Source of the DNA: Galaxea fascicularis
Lineage: Eukaryota; Cnidaria; Anthozoa; Scleractinia; Euphylliidae
NCBI GenBank assembly: GCA_948470475.1
Contig: OX419338.1
Coordinates: 32,544,382-32,608,381, forward strand
Reading direction: 5' to 3'
DNA length: 64,000 nt
The notes under the pieces were generated by a model. That model had not been told where the DNA came from, searched no databases, and saw only the letters and a program-made list of their open reading frames with translations. This document shows, piece after piece, positions 44,075 to 55,883 of the stretch. The translations under genes and the position numbers were made by a program. Each line of letters opens with the position of its first letter. Within the stretch, counting starts at the first letter, position 1.

Positions 44075-45103
44075 TCAGATTGACGAAACAGTTTTTCTTC
44101 TTCTTAACTCAGTGGCTTCATGTTCTTGTTTAGTATCCTGACAGAATATCTTCTTGACCATGTATTTGAGGCAACATCTGTAATTGGTACTTGGAATGGC
44201 GTAGATGAATGGATTCAAGGAACAGTTCAGGAGAGTCAGGTACTGCACACCCAGCTTCAAGCGAAAGAAGACGACTCGGAAATGTGAAGCATACTTGCTG
44301 GTTAACTCGTTAAACTGAAGAATCAGCACCACTCCATAGGGAACAAACGCAACGAAAAACACGCCTGTGAGTACCACCAGCACAATCAGCAATCTCTTCT
44401 TTTCGTTCACAGATCTGTGTGCGCTCACCTCCCTGACCCTGCTACATATAGTTTTAGAGCAGTACAAGCCAAAGAGAATTTTGTAGTAACAGAAGACGAT
44501 CCCAAAGAACGGGGCCAACGTTAAGGTGACAATCAAAACTGTGACGTACACTCTCATCTTATCAGAGTCGTCGCCAGGGGAACAATGGGGCGAGTTGGGC
44601 CTATGATCTACGGACACAAAGAGAGGGGTAACCATTATGATGGAAGCCATCCAGATGCCAGTCAAAAAGTAAGCGATCTTGTCAGTGGACATCCTTCTGG
44701 TTGCGATCAACGGTTTCATCATTGCTTTATATCTCTCGACTGCTAGGAGGGTTAACGTTAATGTCGTCACCAGAAGCGTTACCATGGTGATATTGTTGGT
44801 GTAAATGAACTTGCAAAGGAAGCTGCCAAGAAAGCCTGTTGGAAAAGGTTGCTTAACAGGAATAAGAAGATGGATGGTCGTAAAAATCAGCGTAGTGATG
44901 TCTGCAGCCGCCACGTTCACCAAAAGGTAATTAGTAGTGGTTCTCATACTGTGAAATGTTTTGATCACGGCAAATATAAGGGCGTTACTAATCAGTCCAA
45001 CCGCTATGATGAGCCACAGGAATACCATTCGGACCTGCAGCTCAGTCTGGTTTGGTTGGGTTCTGGTGATGGTCAGGGTAGAGTTGTTGAACGGAGCTGA
45101 CAT
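44075..45103 (-). CDS. Rhodopsin-class GPCR 2, orphan, intronless
   Basis: 342 residues from ATG 45,103 (A at -3). Extracellular N-terminus with N-glycosylation sites at Asn6, 7 and 18. Seven hydrophobic segments at about 27-50, 59-82, 95-122, 142-163, 184-207, 238-262 and 285-303. Marks: GLISN (Asn40), Asp68, Cys97 with Cys174 in loop 2, ERY 123-125, FVPY in TM6 and NPFIY at 297-301. As in GPCR 1 the TM6 Trp is Phe. Loop 3 is longer than in GPCR 1 (KYASHFRVVFFRLKLG). C-tail has Cys321 then a charged, basic end. Paralogue of GPCR 1 on the same strand; the two are probably an old tandem duplication. Confidence 0.92.
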   Translation of the reverse strand: MSAPFNNSTLTITRTQPNQTELQVRMVFLWLIIAVGLISNALIFAVIKTFHSMRTTTNYLLVNVAAADITTLIFTTIHLLIPVKQPFPTGFLGSFLCKFIYTNNITMVTLLVTTLTLTLLAVERYKAMMKPLIATRRMSTDKIAYFLTGIWMASIIMVTPLFVSVDHRPNSPHCSPGDDSDKMRVYVTVLIVTLTLAPFFGIVFCYYKILFGLYCSKTICSRVREVSAHRSVNEKKRLLIVLVVLTGVFFVAFVPYGVVLILQFNELTSKYASHFRVVFFRLKLGVQYLTLLNCSLNPFIYAIPSTNYRCCLKYMVKKIFCQDTKQEHEATELRRRKTVSSI

Positions 45104-45992
45104 GATTTTACTGTCAATAACCTGCTTACAATGGATGAAAAAGAAGTGGAAGACGTCATTAAGTCATTGATTCCGGCTTTCTCCAATAAAATTAATGCCA
45201 AGATAATATATTGAACAGCATCGTCAAATTGGGAAGGGGTAATACCTAACGTACACTATTCTGCTAGGTTGATAGTAAAATCCTCACTCCCTATTTGAAG
45301 GGATTTGGGGGAGCGGGATTTGGGGCAAAACACGAATATTTTTAGCCATTTTGGTCTCGTCTAGGGTTGCGCACGAAGAAGGGGTGTCCTGTATTTATAA
45401 TTTTGACCGCATTCTCATCATACGCATTTCGTCAACAACAACAACAAGCCTTATTTTCTCCGTTTAGATAATACTTTACAGACATTTAATTATTTTAATT
45501 GTAAAAGAAAGATGGGGACTGGCTGCCTGAAATAACCATAGAGTTAAAGAGGGCAGGCAGCCAGTTTACTTCGTCCTACAAAGGGTTTAATTGTATGAAA
45601 GGCTTCTTATTCCGCAACGTGAAATTTCCTTTATCCAACTTGTATGACAATTTTTTTCCATGATCATTGAGGCCGCTTGTATCAAGGCGAGGGCAACAGG
45701 CTAATGTGGGATTTATGAGGAAATACAATCGTTCTGCATGTGCGCTTTTTATTTTGGTATTGTATCTTAAGTCGGCCGTTAAAAAAGGAACATGAAATCA
45801 TCAAATTTAAAGTTTTCTCAAGGACATTACTGCATCGACACATTTTTCCTTTTTCCACTTCACTTGACCGCCAGCTGTTCTTAGTTTTAGCCCGTATAGC
45901 TCGCCTTCATTTTAAAATAATAGCCACGTATGGTTACAATAACGGAAATCCGTATTTTGAAGGGATGTGTTCATTGCCATTGCTGTTGTCAT

Positions 45993-46090
45993 TGAATGAA
46001 TGAACAAACGAACGAACGAACGAACGAACGAACGGACGGACGGACGGACGGACGGACGGACGGACGAACGAACGAACGAACGAATGAATG
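45993..46090 (+). repeat. Compound tetranucleotide microsatellite
   Basis: AATG, then ACGA units, then eight ACGG/GGAC units, then CGAA units and AATG again, so the composition is symmetric about the middle. Translated on the minus strand it gives a serine/arginine/valine repeat with no gene significance. Confidence 0.9.
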
Positions 46091-49000
46091 GCTTAGGGTA
46101 TGAGCTAGTTTACCGATCATAAAGCTAAGCTTTGTTTTGTTATTGTAGTAATGTAAAAATGTTTGCCTAAGTGCAAACATGATATGTTTCCATGATTACA
46201 CTAACATGACAAGCAAAAGCGAAGATGCCGACTGGATAAGAACCCCTCTAATTGGGGCATTATAGAGCTGTGCAGAGGAGCACTAACAGATTTGACCTCC
46301 TTAGTGAGGATATTGCTGTCTTTTAAATAAACTATCTATGATGTCGATAGTCAAACTAAATACTGGCAAGTAGTTATATGAGCTATATTAAGGGGTATCT
46401 CTACTGAAAACCTTTTTACTGCGACTTAATTGTGATGAAAATATGATATGAGCTTTACTTGAAACGAATTTGCTGATAAGGGTTAAGTTATTCTGATTCA
46501 ATCCTAGTGAGGTAATGGTCGCTCAACGTTGTTGGAAGTTCAGTCGCTTCGAGTCCATCTAGTATTATTTCCTCCCACACAAGATTGATCATATGTTCAC
46601 CAATATTGATGCAATGTCTTCTGTAATAGGCTACCTGAATGCTGAAACGCTTGCAGACCTCTGCAAGTCTTAACTGCAGAACGAGTAGTCATCGCAAAAA
46701 TCGTTTCACGAAAGCAAATCGTAATATGTTAACTTCGTGCTATCAGATTGAGAAAAAGAACTTAATAGCTCCTAATGAATTCAGATTTCTTTCCACTTAC
46801 CAAAACTCTCAGTGTTCGTTATCTTCATCATCTCCGAAAGGTTTATCGACACGCATTTTAGTTTTCCGTGATGGAGTGAGAAAAGATGCTCAAAAGATGA
46901 CAAACTAATCAAATAATGTGCAAAACTGATAAAAAATCAAGCGTTCACTGGAAAAAATTAACGCTTCTAGTCCACAAAATACTATTTAATTATCAACTAA
47001 ACGACCACCTTATCGGCTGTCATTAGCTGAACAAACAGTTAACCGATATATTTTTGCATTAGGTGTGCGCTATCTATGACGCGACGCCCTGAGGGCCCGT
47101 GAGAAAGCCACATATGTTTTAAGGCAATTGAATGGGTCATGTGCGTGTATTATCTTTTTATGTGCTTTTAATGTTTGCGAATTAAATTTCGCTAGCGTTT
47201 ACTAATCTCGAGAAAAAAAATCGGCAACCTTGATAAAGCCATAGAAAAGGAATAAAAGGTGTTTCTTTTATTAATCATCGACACCAAAGCTTGAGTCGCG
47301 GTCACGTGATATACTTTTTCTCGACCAACGGTCATAGCCGAGATGTAACTGTATTCATTCACTTGCTTCAGTAACCCAAGCCAAGTCGTGAAAATGCATG
47401 TTTTTTCTTTAAGCTTTAAGCTTTAAAAAAGTAGGACATTTTTAAATCTGTTAATCTTTTCCACTGATATGGTCATTGTCAGGAGAAATGAAAGGAATAC
47501 TGATTTTTCACCACAGAAAAGTAATTCCAATAATTTCCATGTACAGATGCAACCGTTTAACTGTTATAGCAGCAAACAGTGCGAATTGAAATTATATTTC
47601 AATATACATCATCTGAAAAATCATTTACTTCAGGGAATTTCAGGCATTAAAAACATAAATAAGCATGAATAAGCGTGAAGAAGCACGAAAGTAATAATCC
47701 CATTAATAGTTCTTTTCCACACAGAGAGAAACGTTAAAACAACATGGTTCAGCGTAATTAATCGTACTGCTTAAAAGAGTTTCACAGGAGCTTTCATTTT
47801 AATGAATGGTATTGATTTAGGATTTTATCCTCTTACAACAAACTTGTGCAACACGTTAAACAATTGCCGCGAGTATTGTTCCATAACATTCAGTATTTTA
47901 ACATGCATCATTTGAAACGACTAAGGGAAAACATCTTAGTGGAATATATAAACGCTATCAAGGGAGTCCAATCGATAGCAGTCATCATAATTATCTGCGG
48001 CGGACAGCAATAGCAAAGAGGATTACAGCGACTTTGATTAGAATTACTCAAATCAAAACGTCGACTTCGCATATACGATAAAAAGTACCAAAGGCCTGAT
48101 TTAGATGGATCAATGTCTTGGTTTCAGGCGGTCGCGCGCAGGAAAAAGCCGAAGGTGAGGTTAAACGCTATAGTGAACTCAGTAAAGATATTGACGAGTC
48201 TAGATTGTAAAGGAACAAATTAAACAGGTTTTGCGTTGGCAATTTTTAAAAGTTCACAAATATTATAAAGTAAACGATGTTATTCTGGTAAATGATTTAA
48301 GAGCAGGAGAAAATGTTATGGTTATTGCGAGGTAAAAGCTGCAAGAAATTTCGGGGCATCCACATTAATCGTTATATTGGCTCGTAGATATATACGTGTT
48401 CTCATAACTATTAAACAAAGTAGTTAGTATATCGAAAATATGAATTACAGTGAAAGATTTCAATTTCTTTAACCAAAGTACCGAGAAACAAAACATAACT
48501 TACTGGTAGTTTTCACGAGTTTCCTTGAAGAAACAAACTGTGACACAACACTTGAAATTATATGCAGATTGGGAGTTGCTCTTGTGACAGATAACAAGCC
48601 CTAATGGTTCTATTTGCCAGGAAATAGTTATTTGTTTTAGAACTCTTTAGAAGCAACCAATAGGACAGACTTAAGGATTAATTAAAGATCGCTTGACAAT
48701 GGCTTTTTAAGTCACCTCATGTACAAGATTTTAAAGCACTCAAAGTTATATAAGTTTGAGATATATGAATTAAAAAGTGATAGCCTAGCTAGCTAGCTCT
48801 TTTCATTTCTGCAAACTTAAAGCGGCGGTCGATCAGTTTGGAGGCAGTTATCACAAATTTTAAGGAAAAAAGGATAAATTTCACTGGGCTTATCTGACTA
48901 ACAACGTGAAAGATCTTTCTTAAAAGATTTTTGAAACCGTTACCATATTGAAGCACTGCGATATGAAGATGAAGTTATGCGCACTATAGTCGTTCATGGT

Positions 49001-50590
49001 TGCGACATCCCGCTTCACCTCGCGCGCGCTTTTAATTTGCTTTTAGTTTACTTGCATTTGAGCTTCATATACGTCTTTTGTTGTATGTAATTTTTGACGC
49101 CTATTTGACTCCAATATATCGTTTGCATAACGTTCAATAACCTAAAAGCCAGTAAGCCCTTAATCTGTACTCTTTTTGTACAATTTTTTTAATCAGAAAT
49201 TTATTGATCTGAAGCAGGTGTCATTTGATCTCTCCATCATTTCAGTCTTTTACTCGCAGACATATGTTGTGTTTCAAAAATTTATTTTTTGCCAGGCAAA
49301 TCATATCTGTCCATAAGTTTTTAAGGCGAGACGTATTCCGTTACTAAGAACTCTAAAGATTCACGTATATCGTGTATTTTGTCTCATAAAAGTGTCGGAT
49401 CCCTAAAGGCATGGAATATCATTATTTGTAATAGAAAAAAAAAAAAAACAAACAAACAAACTTGGCGACACCCGTTAAGTCAAGAATATATTTTCCTATA
49501 TTTTTTTCACTTTGTTTCTTTGTGGGACGAAACTAAAACTATGCCCAGTTAGGGCAAAAAAGTATGTTTGCCATAATAATATGAATTTCCCATTTAACAG
49601 TAGTGACAGTAACTGCAATTTTGAGCCACGTTAAGGTCATGCCATATATTTAAAGCTATGCAATATTTTGGCCATGCAACCAGTTCAAGAAGTGGAGGAA
49701 GATCGTGGGAAAAGTCTTAGACAATAGCGTTATACTCAAGAAGATGGAAAATGTGAGAGACACGAGTTTCATAGCCGCAAGCTACTTCTTTTTAAGACAG
49801 CCTAGCGACAAACAAACAAAGCAGACAAGAGATTCATTGACCACTCAAAAATAGGCTCAAGTTAAAACAGGCCGCCAAAGGCCGCCAATCGAACCTGCGC
49901 ATCGGAAAAATAGTATCCCCTAAGGTAAATGTTTAAGTTTGAAAAAGCTAAATGACAACCTAATTTTACCGTATTTCCTCAAATTAACGCCTGGTCTTGA
50001 TCGTGTTTTGCAAAAACGCCTCCTGCGAAGATTTAAACTCGGATTTTCTTAAGTGATTGCTGTCAATGAAAGGATGCAGTTTTAAGTAAACTAAAAGGTC
50101 GGAACCGCCAGGATTTAGTTAGCTTATCGTTGCTTAAACGGAAACGGACTCTTTTGAAATGGTTTCTTCACAATATTGAATGTTGCTTTACAAATCAGAA
50201 ATATAGCGACATTAGTCTACCGCTTCTGATTTTTCTGCCAGCAGGACACTTCATTAGAGTTAATGCGTTTGCAAATTCGTTAAAATATTTTTCATCGGTC
50301 TGGCAAACAAGGAGGTTGTGGTGAGATCAGAGGGAGAAATGAACACCTGATAGAGCACCATATAAATTTCTTGTTAAATTTTTAAGCTATTGCTGACTAC
50401 GAAAAATAGTGACGCTTTGCTCATGCTTGTTTTGCTCAAGGTTTATGAAAACTGATCCCTTAAGCTCTTGATTCAGGGAAGTATGTGGAAATGTGATCAT
50501 AACAGATGATAAAAATTTACCACCTTTTATTATTACACAAGATCTGAGAAATCTAGCTATAAGCTGTTTCCCTGCCTTCAATTGGACTTC

Positions 50591-50722
50591 TAACTAGGCG
50601 GAGGACACAATGCGCAAACGAAGTCATATCAAAACCGTTAATTATAAGTGCAAACCAGCAATGCCGATAATAAAATCTTCATGTCTTTCTTGTGCATTGT
50701 GTCTTCTACCTCGTTAGACGTC
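50591..50722. repeat. Small inverted-repeat element
   Basis: TAACTAGGCGGAGGACACAA-TGCGCAAACGAAG faces its complement at CTTTCTTGTGCATTGTGTCT-TCTACCTCGTTA. Arms ~33 bp with several differences; 132 bp in all. Confidence 0.6.
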
Positions 50723-51070
50723 CAGTCCATACATGTACAGCTAAAAATATAGGACGAAACGGCATGGATGAACAAGTAAATGTGTTAAAAAAATCCATGA
50801 AATCAATAAGATCGAAAGACGAAAAATAAACATTTAAAATCAAACAATAAAGAGATAAGCAAATAGATAAATGAATAGGCCTTTTGGCGGTTTCGACGCC
50901 ATCTTGTTCGGGCAGGCAAGCGTGTCGGAAATAACACTGTTTGTATGTCTAATAACGTTAAGAAGAAACATTTATGAATTGTTAATTTTAGTCGCAAACC
51001 AAAGGATTTTAGTGACAAAACTTAAGGGTGATACCTATTTATCTGTAATTCACGTACGTAGACTTTGTCT

Positions 51071-51267
51071 CCGGCGCGGATCCAGGATTTTTTAATGGGG
51101 GGGGGGGGGGGGTGGCTGATACAGTCGGCCACCAAACTATACTATATTTTTTGGGACCCATGGATGTATTTCCTTTTTTTCACGTATTAGATTTTTATGT
51201 TGGGCTTCTCCGAAAGGGAGTGGCTAGCCTAGCCACCAAATCCGCCTCCCCCCTGGATCCGCCTCTG
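51071..51267. mobile_element. MITE with GCGGATCCAGG termini and 6-bp target duplication
   Basis: Ends read CCGGCGCGGATCCAGG and (inverted) CAGAGGCGGATCCAGGGGG. TTGTCT lies directly outside both ends (51,065-51,070 and 51,268-51,273). A run of about 16 G follows the left end. 197 bp, no ORF. The termini look hAT-like, but the 6-bp duplication differs from the usual 8. Confidence 0.75.
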
Positions 51268-51753
51268 TTGTCTGAAGCATGCGTAAATTGCAGATAAATG
51301 TATGGGGAATGTAAAATCGCACCGCGCAAATTCTACAGCCTGTAAAACCCTCAAATTTCGCCAGTAAAATTCTTTGGCTAGCGACTAAAATCTACAATTC
51401 GGAAATTTATCTTCATTAAAGATTTTCGTAAGTTATTTGATATTGGCACAACACTGTTATTTCCGACACGCTTGCCTACCTAGCCTGCTTGCAGGCGGTA
51501 GTTTGTATACGCGCGAGAATATACCCGGTCGCCATATTGGACGAGTCAGTGGAAGATCTGGCACGAGTGAAAGAGAAACAGCCTGCCCTAAACCCATGAT
51601 TTTTCAGGACAAAAGTCAAATCCCGTTCACCAGTGGATGGGGTTTATAATTGGTCAAGTGAGTGTCAGAGGAACAATAGCCATAATGTGATGGCTGGGCT
51701 TAGTCACGCAGGAAAATTACCACAGAAAATCATGGAGGATGTGAAGGGCGTGA

Positions 51754-52126
51754 TTAGTAAAACGTTCGAAAGGAAAATCGGTTGCATTGAAACCAGAACA
51801 GGAAACCGCTGTGATAACTATTCTAAGGGAAGAAAACGTTCTGGCAGTTTTACCGAGAGGCTTTGGAAAAAGTGTTATTTTCACTTTGTTTGCATTGTTA
51901 GCGCGAGAGCTTCAGTATTGGTTCCAGTTTGACAGCTCAAAAGTATTATTGCCGACCAACTTGAAGAATTATTGCAGAACTTGAAGGTATTTGTACAGCA
52001 ACAGAACTGACATTAGAAAGCGTGAATGAAATACTGAATGATCCACCAACATTTATCTACGCTTCGGCGGAGAAAGCTTTCGAGGAACGGTTTCTCGTTC
52101 GTGTTCTTTTGCTGCAGAATCTGTAG
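51754..52126 (+). pseudogene. RecQ-type DNA helicase fragment, decayed
   Basis: Three frames pieced along the same strand read as one protein: LKPEQETAVITILREENVLA-VLPRGFGKSVIF (motif 0/Walker A, Gly-Phe-Gly-Lys-Ser), then SIIADQLEELLQN, then GICTATELTLESVNEILNDP-PTFIYASAEKAFEERFL (the region before the DEAH box in RecQ-like proteins), ending at a stop. At least two frameshifts separate them and the DEAH box and later motifs are missing. Lineage-expanded RecQ-like genes are known in cnidarians; this copy is dead. Confidence 0.65.
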
Positions 52127-52676
52127 ATAGAGTCGTACTGTTGAAAGAAAATACTACGATGGAATTCGTCAATTCCAGTAAAAAAAAAAATTAAAACAGT
52201 ATACAATATTGTGAGCTGAGGAGTCAACCAAATCCTCGAAACTCCAGTCGACGTATACCTTTTATTATTGCAAATTCTTGAAAATACAAGGAGTCAATAG
52301 CTAAATTTTGGATTAAATATCGATCCTGTATGATTCATACTGTATCTGCTTATATAAATATTGAGAGTGTGGCTGCTTCTTTAGATAGTTAGGCCCTGTT
52401 CAGACACCGTACCTCAGCCGAGCCGAATCGAATTCAACAAATTAAGTTCATGTGAAGTACGGCGTCTGAATCAATTGGGAACGGCTGATTTAATTTAGAT
52501 CGGCTGAGTCAATTAATCTCGCCTGGCTCAGCCGGGAAGAACGGCTGTAGACCGGCTTTGATTCAGACGCCGTACTTCACGTGAGCCGAACCAAATGCAT
52601 AATTATTTTAATGTATTTTTCATGCTGTTTTTACATGAGAGCATGCGCAAAGGCATCACGGCATCATTAGGGAGCT

Positions 52677-53370
52677 CATTCTCGTCCCCAGAGCCACTCG
52701 TCTTTAGGCTTGAAATGTCGTTGACGAGTGGCTCTGGACGCACCAAAAAATTCGAATTTTTTCATTGGCTGACAAAAAATGAATGCGCAGCAGAAATAAA
52801 AATCACAAAGTACCACGCAGTCCATTTTACTTCCGGCCCGCATTCCGGCGAGCAACCAACGTGCGGGCAAGCCCTCTTTGGCGCGCTTATCAAAAAATAA
52901 ATATGAGCTTAAACATCCCGAAACATGGCTACGACGCCGAAGAAAAGTTATCAGTTTCCCCGTAATCAGTGCATCGCCTGCAATGATATCATTTATGACC
53001 GAAACCATCCTCTTCTGTTGTTTGGTAAAATGCATAAACAATCTTGCTTTTTCAAAGTAACGGCATACAAGGCAGATTTCTGTTCTTCTTTTAAAACCAA
53101 TTTGCCTAACTTAAGTGCAGTCATAGACTCTTCCAACGCCTCTTGGAACCCATTTGACACGAAACAGGCCATCTTGACCACATTGTGTAGTTTGCCGTCT
53201 CTCCCCTCCCTAACGATTAGTTTCTGAGCATGGGCGGATTAGTTGGTAAAAATTAAGCATGCGCTACCGGATGTCCGTGATTTACGGACATCCGGTATTG
53301 GCTGCTACCAGAGCCCTTCGTTTCTCCGACCACGTGACCAAAAGAAACGGAGGCTCTGGGGACGAGAATG
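52677..53370. mobile_element. 694-bp Mutator-like MITE with 9-bp target duplication
   Basis: Perfect 19-bp inverted termini CATTCTCGTCCCCAGAGCC. TAGGGAGCT (9 bp) flanks both ends exactly (52,668-52,676 and 53,371-53,379). Nine-bp duplications are typical of Mutator-like elements. Inside are a hairpin at the left end (CCACTCGTC/GACGAGTGG, 52,694-52,733) and another at 53,260-53,295 (ACCGGATGTCCGTG). No transposase, so non-autonomous. Confidence 0.9.
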
Positions 53371-53966
53371 TAGGGAGCTTCGAAGGCGACGCCGGCTGAA
53401 ACAGTCTAATCGCATGCGCTACCGGATGTTACGTCATTTCACGGGACGTCTTCAAGCAGGCGACGACTTGAAAAGGAGTGTTTTGAAGTCGTCTTCGAAG
53501 CAGGACGACTTGAGTCTTATTTTGTTTTGTCTCTTACATTTTTAGGTCGTAATCAAGAAATAACTGCTAATTAACAATGTGGGGGGTTTTGGCTTCCTTC
53601 AGTTCACTCTCAAGCCGTACTGAAATATTTCATTCTTTATCGAAGTGAAAAAGATGTCTAACGAAGATAAGTTGAATCATTTGTTTACAGCTTCGAACGT
53701 TCAAAGCACCAGCACTATAGAAAGGGAGATACTGTTTCGTTCTATCATTCAAGTAGGTAACTTTCAAAAGAGTAAAAATTTGAATTCAAACCGGTCAAGT
53801 TTTTCATATTTTTCCAGTTCAATTGACCAGTACTGAAAAATAGAAGCTGATGTTCTGTCAGTATATGTGAAAATTTTCACCTATTCCTCTAGCACGAGCT
53901 TTATTTATATTCCGTGTCTAGAAAAATCAGTACCCTATTAAGTTTATCCAGTTTTCGCATTTATAA

Positions 53967-54224
53967 GGCCATGTCCACACTGATGCGTTTTTGTTTGAAT
54001 GGGTTTTCGATCGGTGTAAAAACGCATCGATTGATCTGCGTCCACACTGATACAGATGCCGTAGCGTTTTCAATACGATTCACTTTCAACAGCGTTTTCA
54101 AAAGTATCCGTTTTCGATGAAAACGCTCAGCGTTTTCGAGCGTATCAGTGTGACTGGACGGGAGGCCAAAACGCATACATATCAATGCGTTTTCAAACAA
54201 AAACGCATCAGTGTGGACATGGCC
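53967..54224. mobile_element. MITE with ~33-bp inverted termini
   Basis: Left GGCCATGTCCACACTGATGC-GTTTTTGTTTGAA, right the exact reverse complement. 258 bp; interior rich in GTTTTC/CGTTTT units. No ORF. It lies within the 2.3-kb element. Confidence 0.85.
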
Positions 54225-54686
54225 TAAGTTTAAAACTTCAAACATGTTCCCTAAAGTAATGTGCTGGTTGAGTGGACATCGTCTCCGACGTCGTCGTCGT
54301 TCGCTTCTCATCGATGGCGCCACCTGAAGTCGTCGTCGTGAACGAAGTCGTCAATCGTAAACTCCTTATTATTTTGGAAACGGAGCGGCCAAAAATGTTT
54401 TCACGTGACCAGAATTTTTGAACCGCAGAAGGAAAACAACGGTCCGTGAAGTGGGCTGAAAAAAAGCCCTTGTCCACGGACGTCTGCGATGGATAGTAGC
54501 ATTTTGAGGCGAAGAAAGGCTCTTGCTTGCAGATCTCGGCGTCCGCCATGTTTACAATTGTATGCTAAACCAATTTCGGCCGAATAAAGTTCGGCGTCTG
54601 AGTCAATTCAGCCGGGATTAATTAAGTCGGCCTAATCATTGAATTCGATTCGGCTCGGCTGAAGTACGGCGCCTGAACCGGGCCTT

Positions 54687-55640
54687 ACTTTTCCTTTCGG
54701 TGACATGCGGGTTATTGTCATTTTCAAAGTCTGTGTATGGTATGACCATTCATGCAAGTAAAGCCATTTCAGTGACTGCTTTTCTCTCCCAAACTCATCA
54801 TGACGGAGTTAACATTTTTAAAGCCCATGGATAACAATCGTAATTATAGCCATTCAATATGAATGTTTTTAGCTGCCAAAACGTTTAGTTGCCTGCATTG
54901 CATAACATAAACACATATAGAAGTCTGAGATGATGATATGAAGGCGTTACTTGGAAAATATTTGCGATATTTGCGAGACATATCTTGATTCTTCAAAAGG
55001 GTGGACGGCTTCACGTAGTCTGCATCAAGCATCATCCCGTTTCTGCAACCAATGGCAATGAATCAGAACCATGCATTGCAATGAGCAAGATTGAACATCT
55101 TGGTTTGGTTTAATGTAATTATATCCCATAACATTAAGAAGTGACCTCATACCTACAGATATAATGATTTTATGCGTGCACTAGAGTGACGTCATTTTGC
55201 AGATAATAGTTTTACACACGTGAGAAAGACCGCAAGTTTTGCAGAATCTTTTCAAGAATTTGTTTGAGGGTTAAAATATATGTTTAGGGTGGACGTTTGT
55301 AAAATCCTGCTGACACTGTTTAGGTTGTAAGTGCAGAAATAGAGTTGATGTGGCCTGTTTGGTTTCTTGAACTCGCTCTGAAAAAGTTGTCAAAGTGCTA
55401 GATATTAATCACACGGTGATAAGTGACGCGCAGTCCTGAAGATGGTCGCAAGTTCAGTTCCGTAAAACGCGATGACAAATCTCTACGCTATCCCATGTTA
55501 TCGGATGTAACATAGAAGAAGAAAACTCAAAAGCTTGGCTGAGAAAAAGCTTAAATCCCTGACTGTCTGTGAAAGTCAGTGGATTATCTTGAAGCTGGAG
55601 AACAAAGTTCTTGTTTGGTCAATGTGAACAGAGGACGAAT
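54687..55640. other. Interval 3' of the metalloproteinase; possible last exon
   Basis: No independent gene. On the minus strand, TTGGTTGCAG|AAACGGGATGATGCTTGA at 55,025-55,042 could be a short terminal exon for the metalloproteinase, adding KRDDA and a stop in the right phase; the acceptor context is only fair. Confidence 0.3.
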
Positions 55641-55806
55641 TAATACACCATTTTGCTGAGTGAATTGTGGGTAGATCCAGTCCTTTGTGGGGGCAAACGG
55701 CGATTTAAGGACGTAATTTGAAATTGTAATTTTGACCGTTTGCCCCCTCAAAGGACTGGATCTACCCACAATTCACCTGGAACTGATTATTAGTAAAATG
55801 GTGTAT
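55641..55806. mobile_element. Foldback element just 3' of the metalloproteinase exon 3
   Basis: Inner arms TGAATTGTGGGTAGATCCAG-TCCTTTGTGGGGGCAAACGG face their complement (55,661-55,775); outer arms AATACACCATTTT (55,641) and AAAATGGTGTATT (55,794) extend it. If exon 3 were not spliced, its read-through would end in this element. Confidence 0.8.
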
Positions 55807-55883
55807 TGGCCAAGCAGTCCTAGAGACTTTTGATAAGGATTAGAGATCATCAGAAAGTCAAATTCATAAGCACTCGTACTTAC

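Larger units (their letters stand above)
45104..51070. other. Long non-coding interval
   Basis: About 6 kb with no supported gene. It holds a hairpin (ACTGGCTGCCT/AGGCAGCCAGT, 45,517-45,564), the tetranucleotide tract at 45,993, triplicated CTTTAAG units at 47,409, an AAAC tract at 49,446 and a small inverted-repeat element at 50,591. Short open frames show no family features. Confidence 0.4.
52391..54686. mobile_element. 2.3-kb inverted-terminal element hosting two younger insertions
   Basis: Left terminus AGGCCCTGTTCAGACACCGT-ACCTCAGCCGAGCCGAATCG; right terminus is the reverse complement with a handful of changes. Just inside the left end the motif GCCGTACTTCACGTGAGCCG is repeated inverted (52,445-52,590), so that tip is itself folded. 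Between the termini are two separately bounded elements (52,677-53,370; 53,967-54,224). No transposase is recognised; a 104-codon minus-strand frame from about 54,550 is unassigned. Confidence 0.7.

Noticed and set aside
45989..46180. Minus-strand ORF with VRPSVRPSVRP repeats
   Set aside because: Translation of a tetranucleotide microsatellite.
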